The notes under the pieces: model-generated
The model's input: only the letters and a program-made list of their open reading frames with translations
Database searches by the model: none
Told to the model about the DNA's origin: nothing
Shown: positions 30,661-42,078 of the stretch, piece after piece
How the letters are laid out: each line of letters begins with the position of its first letter
Numbering within the stretch: position 1 is the stretch's first letter
Assembly: GCA_964036045.1 (NCBI GenBank)
Contig: OZ038400.1
Coordinates: 9,444,013 to 9,508,012 of the forward strand
From: Eutreptiella sp. 'Long Island Sound 2002'
Lineage: Eukaryota; Euglenozoa; Euglenophyceae; Eutreptiales; Eutreptiaceae
Direction: 5' to 3'
Length of the DNA stretch: 64,000 bases
Position numbers and translations under genes: made by a program

Positions 30661-31191
30661 TGTAAGTGCGGCTAGCCCCATCTGCTCAGATTTTCAGACA
30701 TGCTGCCCAGATTGGCTACATTTTGGTCATTTTCTTTGCTTCGGCGGAATTGCCGCCTCGCAGCTCAGTCACAGGATATTTCCTATATATTTCTGATATG
30801 CCGGATTTGATTCCGCGGTCCATTTCCCGTAAATCCGCCGCATTCCGCTATTTTAGCTGGAATCGCCTTTTGCCGCTGGCGCGCGCTCGCGGGCCTTATC
30901 GGCCATACAATTTTCATAAATGGATTATTTAAAGTCATTCGGACAGTTTTGGACACTCAGATGTATTTAGAATAATTCCCCTCAATTTTCTTCATAGACT
31001 GGGATTTTCTGCCGGACCACAATCAGCATGGATCTTGCTTCTGTTGTCGCTGCTCTCGCCTCCGTTGGTGTCCGAGTGTCCGGTTCTACCCCCAATAACA
31101 GCATCCAGGGAGACTCCTCGCGTGCCTGCCCCACTGGTCTTGCCGGCCCCGAGCCCTCCGGCACCCACAACGACCCAGGGCAGCACTTTCA
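30661..31191 (+). repeat. Elm2F 3' LTR (531 bp)
   Basis: Differs from 20430-20960 at three positions (A to T, G to T, T to G, all within 30850-30935). It carries a copy of the gag start codon at 31028 with about 54 codons before the LTR end. Confidence 0.93.
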
Positions 31192-31256
31192 CCACTACAA
31201 AACCAACTTGCAGGAATACATCAAAAGACCTAGGGCATAATTCAAGGACATCTTTC
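31192..31256 (+). repeat. Elm2F right TSD (CCACT) and last 60 bp of the Elm1 3' LTR
   Basis: CCACT at 31192-31196 is the second copy of the Elm2F target site. 31197-31256 equals 10043-10102, the end of the Elm1 5' LTR. This short piece shows that Elm2F landed inside the Elm1 3' LTR. Confidence 0.9.
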
Positions 31257-31313
31257 TATGCTTCTGTGTCGAAGGAAACCTGTTTGCTGTGACGGGATAC
31301 AGTGGAGAAGTAC
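31257..31313 (-). mobile_element. LINE fragment between Elm1 and Elm2R (57 bp of RT ORF)
   Basis: On the minus strand it encodes LLHCIPSQQTGFLRHRSI, the Q-T-G-F block of LINE reverse transcriptases, joining LEDV (42.08 kb) to LQHVYGSRALWDG (9.3 kb). It contains the right copy of the Elm1 TSD (31257-31262) and the left copy of the Elm2R TSD AGTAC (31309-31313). Confidence 0.88.
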
Positions 31314-31845
31314 TGAAAGTGCTGCCCTGGGTCGTTGAGGGTGCCGGAGGGCTCGGGGCCGGCAAGACCAGTGGGGCAGGCACGCGAGGAGTCTCCCTGG
31401 ATGTTGTTATTGGGGTTAGAACCGGATACTCGAACACCAACGGAGGCGAGAGCAGCGACAACAGAAGCAAGGTCCATGCTGATTGTGGTCCGGCAGAAAA
31501 TCCCAGTCTATGAAGAAAATTGAGGGGAATTATTCTAAATACATCTGAGTGTCCAAAACTGTCTGAAAAGATTTAAATAATCCAATTATGTAAAAATGGT
31601 TGGCCGATCTGGCCCGCGAGCGCGCGTCAGCGGCAAATGGCGATTCCAGCTAAAATAGCGGAACGCGGCGGATTTACGGGAAATGGACCGCGGAATCAAA
31701 TCCGGCATATCAGAAATATATAGGAAATATCCTGAGACTGAGCTGCGAGGCGGCAATTCCGCCGAAGCAAAGAAAATGACCAAAATGTAGCCAAACTGGA
31801 CAGAATGTCTGAAAATCTGAGCAGATGGGGCTAGCCGCACTTACA
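31314..31845 (-). repeat. Elm2R 3' LTR (532 bp)
   Basis: Reverse complement of the Elm2 LTR, with ends TGAAAGTGC...GCACTTACA in plus-strand view. It differs from the partner LTR at positions in GAAAATTGAGG, AAATGGTTGG, GGCGGCAATT and GCCAAACTGG. Confidence 0.93.
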
Positions 31846-33490
31846 CTCCCCCTCCAAAAACACACTGGGGTGTGTCGCTACGTCAACGAAGAACGTAGTG
31901 CGGGTAAGTCCCAGAAAAACATAGAAATGTAGCCTTGATGGGGCGAAATCTGCTTGATCTGACCTGATTTGGGCTGAATTGGCACTGAATCAGGCTGGAT
32001 GAACCTGAAATGAGACAGAATGAGAAGTGACGAACAGTCCTCCGTGCAGTAAAACATTAGGTCAAGGGCTAAAAAACATGTAAACATATCGAGAATCGAT
32101 ACCAAACCATGCATTGGTTGAGAATGAGGTAGATTATTGGTGGATTGAGTGGGGGGATCAAGAATTGGAGTGACATCTCAGCGCTCTGGCACAGTTTCGC
32201 TGTCGCGGGCACGCTACGGTGTCCTCGCCGAACTCTACATCGTGTTATCCCGCTTTTCTCGTTCTGAAAAGTACAGCATGTGGCTCAGATTTAGCGCATC
32301 TGGTGGATGATCACAAGATTGAGCAAGATTGGGAATCAAATTGAGCAGAGATTAAGGGGATGAGACAATCACAGAGTGGGAAAACAAATACAGATGTAGT
32401 CTACAGACCCTCAGTGAACCACAGAAGGTAAAGATGTTTTTCCGTTCACTTAGATCTAAACAGATCTTCGAGGAATGATGGGAGATGACAAGGCAATCAA
32501 CCTAAATTGTCCTAAAATGAGTAAATTCCCTGAGATGAAGGTGAAATGAAGCGGAATGTATAGAACTGAAACTACTAACACCTTCGTTTAGACTAAAGTT
32601 AATATATATTGTCGTTTATTCAGCTCAATTGTGCTTTCCGGCACGTTGGTTCGCGAGCATCAAACAGATTCTATCAAAATGTGGATCATGTGATGATGCA
32701 TCATGATGGGACATGCTGGCCCTGGATCCTTGGCATGTAACGCGCCGAAGGTTCGCTGAAGGCGCTTTACTGACAGTATATAACTGAGAGACACCGAATT
32801 TACAGTGGCGGCGGTGTCAATCGACTTGGACAAGGCCAATCTTTCGATGGAGTCCCACAAGACACTTGGATTCACCATTCTCGACAGTTTCTGGTCGGAT
32901 TGAGCTCACATTGGCGTGTGCCAAAAATACAACGAAGCTTACGGACTTCAGAGGTTGCTGTTAGAAGTCCCTAGAGCTTCTAGATGAAGATTGTCTGAAC
33001 AATTGACGTCTGGGTTTCGTACAACAGTGGCAGAATGATGGACAAACCTGAGAAATTCAAGTCAAATTTGAGGATCCTGGATCTGAATCTGGACTTTGGC
33101 GTTAGCATCACAGCAAATGAAGGTATGATCTGAGTTCCTGGCGTCGCATCTGGTGCAGCCAGTACTACAGGGGATACCTGTAGGGGTGAATGTCGCTGGC
33201 CAGCGTTTTGATTATGTACATTTGCTTCCATCTGCACGAGTAGCCAAATTCCAATGATGCACAGACCAACAGAGACAAGATTACCCCGAATCTGCCTGAA
33301 TTAAGCCTGAGTTTGGTTTTTTCTGAACACGGCAGCACACTCCATCAGCGTATCTACGCCTTGTCTGCCGAACGGAGACCAAAGAAAAGTTGATTGACGT
33401 CAAATTATCAAACATTCGCAGTTCTCCACATCATGAAATAAACAGAAAGAATGAACAGTGGATTGAGCAGAATGTGGTAGGATGGCTTCC
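31846..33490 (-). other. Elm2R polypurine tract and 3' noncoding region
   Basis: The polypurine tract is 31846-31855 (CTCCCCCTCC in plus view). The rest is the reverse counterpart of 29017-30650, diverged by point changes and small indels, with no coding potential recognised. Confidence 0.75.
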
Positions 33491-36400
33491 TCAATTCGGC
33501 CAAGCACGAATACATGTGACCACCAACCTGTCTGGCCTGGCCCTCGTACGGCTTGGGCGCTGCAAATCAGCGGCCGAACTTGAAGCTTGGTCCTCATTTG
33601 GCTCCTGGGCTGGCCTGACCGCAGGAGGGGGGATCGACGGATCAGCCCTGGAATGTGGCTGCTGAGGGCCGTAAAAGGCTGGATCTCGATTCACCACAGG
33701 TCGTTTTCCGTCGCTCTCCACTTGTCTGTCTGGTTTCGACAAACAATCTGTCAGGAGTACTCCAATTTCGGGGTGCTTCTTGAGGAAGTCGATGAACCCC
33801 TTGGTGTACCCATGGACAAAAGATTGGGCTGGTTCCCAGTTGTTATGACTGGAATCAAAGCCCCTCCACTCACACAGAAATTCCCATTCGCCCTTGGCGT
33901 CACGTCTTGCTTCAACAATCGTCTTGAGTTCGTACTTTCCCCCTTCGATGACCCGATCGGACAAGTGTTTTGCAGTCCAAAAAAGGGGTTTAAGCCGATC
34001 CTTGGGGGAGGGGATCTCTCTTTTGAGGCGATCGCCCGAAACGTCAATTTCCCTGCTGACATCCACACGAATCCTCCACCTGTTCTCACCAAGACGCGCT
34101 GTAACAGCGAATGGCCCCTCCCACAAGGGAAGAAGCTTGTCATCTCCGTCCAGGGTGGTTTCGGATTTTCGAAGCCAAACTCGATCATCGACTTCAAAAT
34201 TGTGGGGGTTTTTTCGGCCTTGATTCTGGACCCAAAGCCAGTCAGCTTGATGCTTCTCGATTAATTTCGACACAGATTTATCTGCTCGTTGGACTTCGTC
34301 CAAAAACAGCGAAGCATCTTTACAGGGGCGAGGATTATTCAACGGCATGTTCCACCAACACTTCTTTCGTCCAAAGACAATTTCATTTGGAGAAAGGCCA
34401 TGATACAAAGGCGTGTTGTGGTAACGGCGAAGCAATGCGAAGAGAACTTCCATCCAATGGAAATCCTTTTCACTCGCGAGCTCCTTACGAAGCATATTTA
34501 TTATTGAGCGGCCGGCTCTTTCGCCAGGCAGCGCTCGATGCGAGTGGATTTCACATCGCAAGTGGTGGATTCCAAGGCGAGCACATAATTCTCTCCACCA
34601 TTCGGAGGTGTACTCTTTGCCTGAGTCCGTCACCACCTCGGATGGGACGTCCCAGCCTCCCATCCAGGTCTGCGCGCACCATTTGGCGGCAGCCTTGCCA
34701 GTCATCGACTCAATGTTGCAAGGCAACACTTGAATGTAGCCGGAATGACGGCACTGAATAAGGAGCACACCATTGACTTTTTTGTTAGTCCAATGGCACT
34801 CTTCGTCATCGAGTTCACCGAGATAGAAGAAATCACTGGTGACTCTGTTAAAGAGACGCTCCGGAATAGGATGAGGCCTCAGATGGCCGTGCTTCTTCGC
34901 GCTGGGGGGCGTCGAGACAGCACATTGGGCACATCCGGCAGCTACTTTCATGCAATGAGTGTAGAGCCTCGATCCAAACAACCTATGCTGAATCATCGAC
35001 CACAGTCGACGGCCATGTGCGTGGGGGGACTCCCATTTGTGCCACCAGTTTAACACTCGGGGGGCTAGGGCGTCTGGCACACACAATTTACCCTCCATCC
35101 ACAGCTTCCCCCCATCCAACGAGTACTCAGCAAAAATCCCATCCTTGTGAGCATCTTTGGATTGGAGATTTCCAAAGACCTCTTTAAACATGGGATCCTG
35201 CAGGTAATCGGACGTCCAGTCACGGATTATCAGGGAATCATTAGGCAGGGGTGGAGTTTTGGCCGGATCTCGACGCTTAATGCCCTGGATCAACCGAAAT
35301 CGACTTACTTGTCGGATATAGTCAAACCGTTTCACACTCCCTGAGGAGGGATCGGTGACTTTTTCCACGACTTTCAGTGTTTTGGTGCAGATCTCATGAG
35401 CATGCGCCGGATCTGTGATGGCCGTGATGTCATGGCACGGTAATGCGTGCTGTTTAACAGCGCATTGCATGCATGCACGTCGAATGAGTTTCTTTTCTTC
35501 CTGATCCCATTCGATGATGACATGGCGGTCCTGCTCCGTACCATGGATGTTGGTACTTTGCAGCCCCTCTGAGGCGGGGTAAGCCCATCGGCTCAGAGCA
35601 TCCGCTACCGTGTTGTGTTTTCCAGGCAAATACGACACATGGAGGTCAAACAGAGAGAGAAATTCGTGCCATCTGGCCCGTCGACCAGCTGGGCTCGCGA
35701 CAGTATCAATGTGTTCGGTGGCCCAATACTCCAGAGATCGATGATCCGTCAGGACCTCGACTCGATTGGTGCCCACCCACGATTGGTACTTTTTTAGAGC
35801 GCAAATTATGGCATACGTTTCTTGCTCACGCGGCGACCATTGCATTTGGCGTGGGGCTAGCTTCCGAGACCAAAATGCAAGAGGGTAATGATCGCCGGTG
35901 GCTTCATCAACCTGTTCAAGAACAGCTCCGATCGCGTACCTAGAAGCGTCGGTTCTAATGTAGAAGGGTCGGTCAAATTGGGGCACATGCAACGTGGCGA
36001 CTTCGCAGAGGGCCGCCTTCAAGTGATGGAAGGCCTCCTCGCACTCGTCAGTCCACTTGACACGAACCTTTGAACCTGCCTTGCCTGCATCTCTCCCTAC
36101 CTTCAATAATTCAGTGAGGAGGGCAGCAAATTTGGCATAATTCGGTACAAAAGTGTGGTAAAAATTGCAACAACCCAGGAATCCTCTCAACTCCGTGATC
36201 GTCTCAGGGCGCTTCCACTTCTGAATAGCGACGAGCTTCCCTGGACTGGGTCGTCGGGTGCCATTCTCTAGGAGAGAACCACAAAATTCGACTGATTTTA
36301 AAAATAATTTTCCCTTCTTTGGCCCACAAATCAGCTGATTGGCGTCAAGAATGTCCAAAAATTGGTTCAGCTGCTTCTCATGTAGGGCCACCAGCTCGGC

Positions 36401-38674
36401 TTCGGTCAGTCCCTCCCCTTCCGTCGCGATGATTATGTCATCTATGTACACACTCACGAAGGCACGAAGCTCAGGATGGGTTGTGAACAGCACATCCTCC
36501 ATCATTCTTTGAAAAAATGAGGGGGCGTTCTTCAGCCCCATGGGCATGACGGTCCATTGGACTGGGCCACATGGCGTGCACATACAGGTGAGAGGTCGGC
36601 TGTCCTTCCTCAACGGCATTTGGTGAAAGCCGTGACGGAGATCCAGCACAGAAAACAAACGACCTCTTGCCCTCTTGGCGATTTCCTCCTCAATGAGGGG
36701 CAGGGGGTGTGAATCCGCCTTGGTTTCGGCGTTGAGATTGCGAAAATCAACAACCATTCGCCAACCATCAATAGTGTTCTGGTCTGCAGGCGGTGGCTTC
36801 GGGACTGTGAAGGGTGCACAGCACCATTCGCTGGTCATACAACCCTCAAGCCAACCAAATTCCCTGAGATTTCTCTCAATGATTTTTCTGAGAATCTCAT
36901 GTTTGTGTCCATGATTTTCATAAGGGCGCTGTTTTTTTGCCTTGTACCCTTCACGAAGCTCGATGAAGGCTTCACCGAACTGCCCACGGACAGGGGGGTC
37001 TTTGATCAACTTCCCTGAAAGGGTTGTGTCCTTCCGTTCCTCAAAAATCTTTTCTCTTGACTTGGAACACAATTCAGTGTCCACCTGATCGCCAGGAATT
37101 ACTGTCGAAAAAACCTTGGCGACTTCTTCGGCTTTGGCAGGAAGAATCTTCTTACGGATGTCCCTAAACAGGTCCGTATCAACTGCCTCTTGAAGATAGG
37201 TGAGTCGTGTGTCGAAATCCCAGAGATTCTCCTCGTGATCCAGCTCCTCGAAAGGATCCATGAAAGCTTCCACAGGGGGTTTTTCATAAAAAACTCTGAA
37301 TTTGCGGCGCGATTTGGAATTTTTCCTCGCCCGTGCACTGAAGATTCTTTTCGATGTCGATCGTATTGGGGAAGAGGGAGACGAGGCGGATCCATTGGAC
37401 GTTGAATCACCTTGGGTATCTGACGGACAAAAATCAGAAAAAATAGATTCATCATCAGTACCACGCTCAAAATCAGATTCTGACCCAACACAAGAATCAG
37501 TACCAGAATCAGCAGAATTAGAGTCAGAAAGCTTTCCATCCACCAGGAATGCAAGCGAACTCCAGGACCGCTGTGGCAGGGGACCTGTGTCGTCCCTGGC
37601 ATACAGCTTAATCTTCCTGGGAAGTTCGATGTAATCTACACAAATGTCTTGTAATTCCTGAAACCAAGGCTTGTCGTCCCACAAGGGCACAACTAAGATT
37701 GCCTGGGTTTTATCTTGCTTGATTTTGTGGATGACCTGCTGGATTAAGTGAAACGGAGGATTAATCCACAACTTCTTGTCCCATTTGTGGGTCCAAGCGT
37801 CGCTGAAGTGCTTGTCAAAGCGCTTGTTCATACGGTTAGCAAAGGCATCATACTGTGGCCAAAAGGAATGGTGTTCATGAAAATACTCACAAATTGCATC
37901 GCGCCATTTGTCGACAACTCTGTAGGATGAAGAGTGCCAGCGCGAAGGGCGTCGTGGCTGGGAGTCCCTACGAAGACATTCTAACTCTTGGGAGTAATCG
38001 GCACTCCCATTCACCTCTGCAATGGTAACATCTTCACCAAATTTTGGTGTCACCTTTTGCTTCAAAAATTCTTCTGCACTTTTAAACCCTGCGTGCAAAA
38101 AACGAAATTCAGGACGCTCCAAGGGACCTGACTCCAGCAAAAAACAACGACGATGACCTACGGGCGCTACCCTGTTCTTGCGAAGCCAACGATGGCCCAA
38201 ATAAAGGTCATACTTTATGTCAGCACGATAGAAGTAGTCATCCTTAAGGACAACTTCTTCCACATTTTAATCTTCCCAAAGGTCTTGAGCGACCAAATGA
38301 GTTGATATATAACAACCGCGTTGCCCACCTGCGAGAGAATGTCCAGAAACTCCCTCAAGGGTAACAGGATGAGGCGATTCAAACACGCAGTCGTCGGATA
38401 AGAATGAATTGGATTGGAGATTTACCTCTGATCCATTGTCACACAAACAAGTGGCGAGATGGAAATTTCCCTTGCAATCAGAGACCCACAGCTTTGTGAC
38501 AAACTGACGGGCCCTGTGCTTGGACTGTACACCAACCTCGTCCACTACAACAGAAGGATCCACTGCCGGATCCAGGGGAGAGGAGACAAGCGACCCTACA
38601 TCAAGTAATGGTCGATCAGGAATCTGGGGATCATGCCTGAAATCGCCTGGGGAGGGGCGATTTTCGTGGCTCCC
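33491..38674 (-). pseudogene. Elm2R Pol, interrupted by one TAA
   Basis: Same domain order as Elm2F Pol: protease-like D-N-G region, NPPF domain, RT with YIDD, RNase H, integrase, chromodomain. A TAA at 38269-38267 stands where Elm2F has CAA; the preceding codon also changed (GAT for GAG). The stop lies in the protease region, so RT and integrase would not be made in cis. The remaining frame is open to 33491, so the nonsense change is recent. Confidence 0.88.
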
Positions 38675-41600
38675 CTAGGCGTTCTGACCTCCAGCGGCTG
38701 CGTTAACTTTGTGAACACAGCCTGATTCATCGATCCACTCATCTTGGAACGGATCATCTGCTGGATTCAGGGCATTTTCGACATAATCTCGATCCGCATC
38801 GGACACCTGATCTGCACCTGAGACCTGATCCACACGATGATTGCCCTTTCCACGTCCACGGCCACGGCCGCCGGATGATGGGCCACCACCGTCGCCACGC
38901 CCTCTGCCCTTACCAGAGAAAGGGGTTCCCGAAGGATTTCCCTTACCTTTACCCTGTGATCCTGGAGCATTTCCTTTGTTTGTACCGGATTGAGGGGTTT
39001 GGCCTGGATTTCGATTTCCGCCTCCGGCGTTGCCATTGGGACTTGTCTGGCCGTTCGGCTGTCCACCGGAGCCTGATGGAGTCCGATTTCCTTTGCCTTG
39101 GGACCTGCCAGGGCCTCCAGTATTTTTGTGCCCACCGGAGGGGGTCGGATTACCCTTTCCCCCCTCTGCACCATGCACCTGTCTGTCATTCCTGTCTGAA
39201 TTCTGCGAATTACTGACATTTTCACCAATCACCTTGTGATCGTAAGCAGACCATCGGTGATTACCAGTAGAATGCGTCTTAGCTCTGTTCGTAGAACCTA
39301 AAAGAAGGCAGATGCTACAATGATCCTGAACATTCCGGGTGTCATTCACCTTTTTGTTGCCCTTTTGGGCCCCATTTTGGGTGTTTTGCTGGGTATTCTT
39401 GTTTCCCTCAAGACCCTCATGGAAATTTTGATTGGCGGCGTCAGCGAGCCTCTCAACCTCTTCCCACAGTTCCTGCGGGGTGAACGAAAACACCCAGTTC
39501 CTGGCCTTCAGGCGATGGCCGTGGAAACTTACTCCCCTATTGAGGACTTGGACAAACAAGTCCCGATCCTCGTGTTCATTAAACTTGATTTTCCACGTGT
39601 TTTCAGTGAATTTCACCTTGGTAAACGACGTGGGGGAGCACTTTTGAAGTGCCTCCCTGACGGTAAACCTGTTTGCCGAGGCGTCGAAGCCATCGACTTC
39701 CGCCCACCAGGTCTTGACCTTTTCTTCGGACTGTTTATTCCGAAGGGTGGCGGCGGTTTCTGAGGGGATCTTGTCAAAAATCAGATTTTTCAGCTCGGCA
39801 CTAGAAAATTTTTCGCCTGAATGTTCAGATTCTTCTACGAGATTCCAGAAGCGCTGTCTCTTGTCTTGCACTTCGTGCAAGATCAATCGCGAGAACGAAG
39901 GAAAATTCTTCAACATCTGGTGGTAATGGTCCTCTGGCAGCCGGGATCCACGTACCTCCAACTGTTCCCACACCTCATCAAAGGTAAGGGGGGAACTTGA
40001 ATCCTCACGATCACTCCAGGTCCTGAGCCAAGTGTTGGCCGGCGCTCCCTCAAGGCAGTCCAAGAGGGCCATCAGGAACTGATCATCCTGGAGCTTTTGA
40101 GTCTTAACCCACAATTTAAATTCCCGTTGGAACTGAGGCCAACGTCTGGGGTTCCCATTATACTTCGGTTGCTTGGCAACCTGACGAAGTCGCAATGAAG
40201 TGGGATTTAGAAGTGAATCCAGCCCAACACCGGCCGTAATGGCAGACACCTTGGCGGCATCATTAGCCACACCAGCTCCGGCGAGGGTCTGGGCGAGCAA
40301 CATCTGGGCTATTGCATTGGAATCAACAGCAGGAAGGGTAGTACGGGAGGCAGTTCGTTTGGCATTCTGAGCCTCAGTCCTAGCCTTCGCCGATCTACTC
40401 TGAGATCGAGAGATTGTAACCCTTTCCTTTAGCTTAGTCCTGCTGATCCTGGCATCGGTGGTCTTAGAGTCCACCGAAGGAGCAATCGAAACAATTTCTG
40501 TCGCCTCCTCCGACGGTTCTGTTGTCTGTTCCACCGATGATGCGCCCTCAGATCGCATGTGTGTCTTGAAAAGATCTTTAATTCCCAGCGTCTGAATGAT
40601 GAGTTGCATTTGATCTTTGAGCAATTGGAGCTCAGTATCTCGCTGTAATCTGCAAGAGCAGTCGGCAGGACAGTACATACCGTGTCCTGAAGGGCCTGAG
40701 CAGGCTGTCGGACCGCTAATCTCAGTGGTCCGCAGCCAGGAGTCCACTTGGGGAGCTCCTTCAGCCCTAATTTCCAGGCTTGCCTGCCTGGCTGCCTCTA
40801 AAATTCCTTCCTCAACCGCGGCGGCTAGATCGTCGCGGATGGAAACAGAGGGATGAGGGGCGGAGGGCCCGGCAACAGGTGCCTTGGTCTTCTCCTTCGG
40901 GAAGGGGCTTGCCTCCCAGATCTGCAAAAAAATGGCAAAAGATTCATCTTCTTGAGAACACCACCACATCCTGGTATTAATTTCTTCTTGAAGGAGGAAA
41001 AAATATTCAAATAAAAAATCAGAGGCGATTCTTTCTTGTCCTATCAGCTTAGACGTGGCTAATAGACAAAGGGCCTCAAGCGCCTCAAGGTTACGGGTCA
41101 CTTCGGAAGACAAATGGTTGTCCCATTGTGCCCATGAGGCTGGTCGATTATAGGTAGGTACCTCACCTGGACCACCCATCTCAATGTCGTCAATGTCGGC
41201 GTCGATGGTCTCAAAATGTGGACACTGGTAGGGAGTATTGGTACCTGCCAGGTCCGTAAGCTCCACCGGAGCGTTGCCATTAGCGTAGGCTGGGAGATTC
41301 CAGCTACTTGATGGCCAATTTCGACTGGGATCTTGATTGTAATCTGGGCCTCCACAGCTGCTGATTTGTGCCCTTCTTGGGTAATTTGGGCTTGCGCAAG
41401 GCATTCCTCTCAAGGCCTCGTTCGCACAGCACCACGGCAGCGTAATCGTTACGTCTCCTGAGGTGGCGGAGTCTACGGGGCCGTACTGGGGAGCTAGCTG
41501 TGGTTGGGACACCAAAGGAACAACAATCAGGTAGCCTCTGCTACCATGAAAGTGCTGCCCTGGGTCGTTGAGGGTGCCGGAGGGCTCGGGGCCGGCAAGA

Positions 41601-41710
41601 CCAGTGGGGCAGGCACGCGAGGAGTCTCCCTGGATGTTGTTATTGGGGTTAGAACCGGATACTCGAACACCAACGGAGGCGAGAGCAGCGACAACAGAAG
41701 CAAGGTCCAT
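38675..41710 (-). CDS. Elm2R Gag polyprotein, starting inside the LTR
   Basis: 1,011 residues, the same length as Elm2F Gag and differing by scattered substitutions. It begins with ATG at 41710 within the 5' LTR, runs through the primer-binding site at 41546-41530, has the capsid region, Cys/His motif (here CSICLLLGS) and GRGRG-rich tail, and ends in TAG followed by GGG AGC at 38677-38675. It is intact although the downstream pol is not. Confidence 0.9.
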   Translation of the reverse strand: MDLASVVAALASVGVRVSGSNPNNNIQGDSSRACPTGLAGPEPSGTLNDPGQHFHGSRGYLIVVPLVSQPQLAPQYGPVDSATSGDVTITLPWCCANEALRGMPCASPNYPRRAQISSCGGPDYNQDPSRNWPSSSWNLPAYANGNAPVELTDLAGTNTPYQCPHFETIDADIDDIEMGGPGEVPTYNRPASWAQWDNHLSSEVTRNLEALEALCLLATSKLIGQERIASDFLFEYFFLLQEEINTRMWWCSQEDESFAIFLQIWEASPFPKEKTKAPVAGPSAPHPSVSIRDDLAAAVEEGILEAARQASLEIRAEGAPQVDSWLRTTEISGPTACSGPSGHGMYCPADCSCRLQRDTELQLLKDQMQLIIQTLGIKDLFKTHMRSEGASSVEQTTEPSEEATEIVSIAPSVDSKTTDARISRTKLKERVTISRSQSRSAKARTEAQNAKRTASRTTLPAVDSNAIAQMLLAQTLAGAGVANDAAKVSAITAGVGLDSLLNPTSLRLRQVAKQPKYNGNPRRWPQFQREFKLWVKTQKLQDDQFLMALLDCLEGAPANTWLRTWSDREDSSSPLTFDEVWEQLEVRGSRLPEDHYHQMLKNFPSFSRLILHEVQDKRQRFWNLVEESEHSGEKFSSAELKNLIFDKIPSETAATLRNKQSEEKVKTWWAEVDGFDASANRFTVREALQKCSPTSFTKVKFTENTWKIKFNEHEDRDLFVQVLNRGVSFHGHRLKARNWVFSFTPQELWEEVERLADAANQNFHEGLEGNKNTQQNTQNGAQKGNKKVNDTRNVQDHCSICLLLGSTNRAKTHSTGNHRWSAYDHKVIGENVSNSQNSDRNDRQVHGAEGGKGNPTPSGGHKNTGGPGRSQGKGNRTPSGSGGQPNGQTSPNGNAGGGNRNPGQTPQSGTNKGNAPGSQGKGKGNPSGTPFSGKGRGRGDGGGPSSGGRGRGRGKGNHRVDQVSGADQVSDADRDYVENALNPADDPFQDEWIDESGCVHKVNAAAGGQNA
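41530..41546 (-). other. Elm2R primer-binding site
   Basis: Reverse complement of TGGTAGCAGAGGCTACC, adjacent to the 5' LTR and within gag. Confidence 0.8.
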
Positions 41711-42078
41711 GCTGATTGTGGTCCGGCAGAAAATCCCAGTCTATGAAGAAAATTAAGGGGAATTATTCTAAATACATCTGAGTGTCCAAAACTGTCTGAA
41801 AAGATTTAAATAATCCAATTATGTAAAAATGTTTGGCCGATCTGGCCCGCGAGCGCGCGTCAGCGGCAAATGGCGATTCCAGCTAAAATAGCGGAACGCG
41901 GCGGATTTACGGGAAATGGACCGCGGAATCAAATCCGGCATATCAGAAATATATAGGAAATATCCTGAGACTGAGCTGCGAGGCGGCGATTCCGCCGAAG
42001 CAAAGAAAATGACCAAAATGTAGCCAATCTGGACAGAATGTCTGAAAATCTGAGCAGATGGGGCTAGCCGCACTTACA
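41547..42078 (-). repeat. Elm2R 5' LTR (532 bp)
   Basis: Partner of 31314-31845. It ends at 42078 against the TSD AGTAC (42079-42083), after which LINE sequence resumes. Confidence 0.93.

Larger units (their letters stand above)
20430..31191 (+). mobile_element. Elm2F: Ty3/gypsy chromodomain LTR retrotransposon, forward copy
   Basis: A complete 10.76-kb element: 531-bp LTRs (20430-20960, 30661-31191) with TG...CA ends, initiator-Met-type primer-binding site, gag, in-frame UAG, pol, 1.64-kb 3' noncoding region, polypurine tract. The two LTRs differ at three positions that I see, so it is young. The coding frame is uninterrupted apart from the gag UAG. It lies inside the Elm1 3' LTR. Confidence 0.93.
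9378..31256 (+). mobile_element. Elm1: Ty3/gypsy chromodomain LTR retrotransposon (interrupted by Elm2F)
   Basis: Order: 5' LTR 9378-10102, primer-binding site 10103, gag, in-frame UAG, pol, 2.6 kb without long coding frames, polypurine tract 19758-19764, 3' LTR 19765-20429 plus 31197-31256. The 3' LTR is cut 60 bp before its end by Elm2F (20430-31191). Without Elm2F the element is about 11.1 kb. The two LTRs differ at one position that I found (9747 A versus 20134 G), so insertion was recent. It sits inside the LINE reverse-transcriptase ORF. Confidence 0.9.
31314..42078 (-). mobile_element. Elm2R: Ty3/gypsy chromodomain LTR retrotransposon, reverse copy
   Basis: Second Elm2 copy on the minus strand: 5' LTR 41547-42078, PBS 41530-41546, gag 41710-38675, pol 38674-33491, polypurine tract 31846-31855, 3' LTR 31314-31845. 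It is flanked by the 5-bp TSD AGTAC (31309-31313 and 42079-42083). The LTRs are 532 bp and differ at about four positions, slightly more than in Elm2F. pol carries a TAA, so this copy is defective. Confidence 0.93.

Noticed and set aside
20430-42078. Elm2F and Elm2R as one inverted duplication
   Set aside because: Each has its own 5-bp TSD (CCACT and AGTAC), the LTR pairs have separate private differences, and the spacer holds two unrelated flanks. They are independent insertions.
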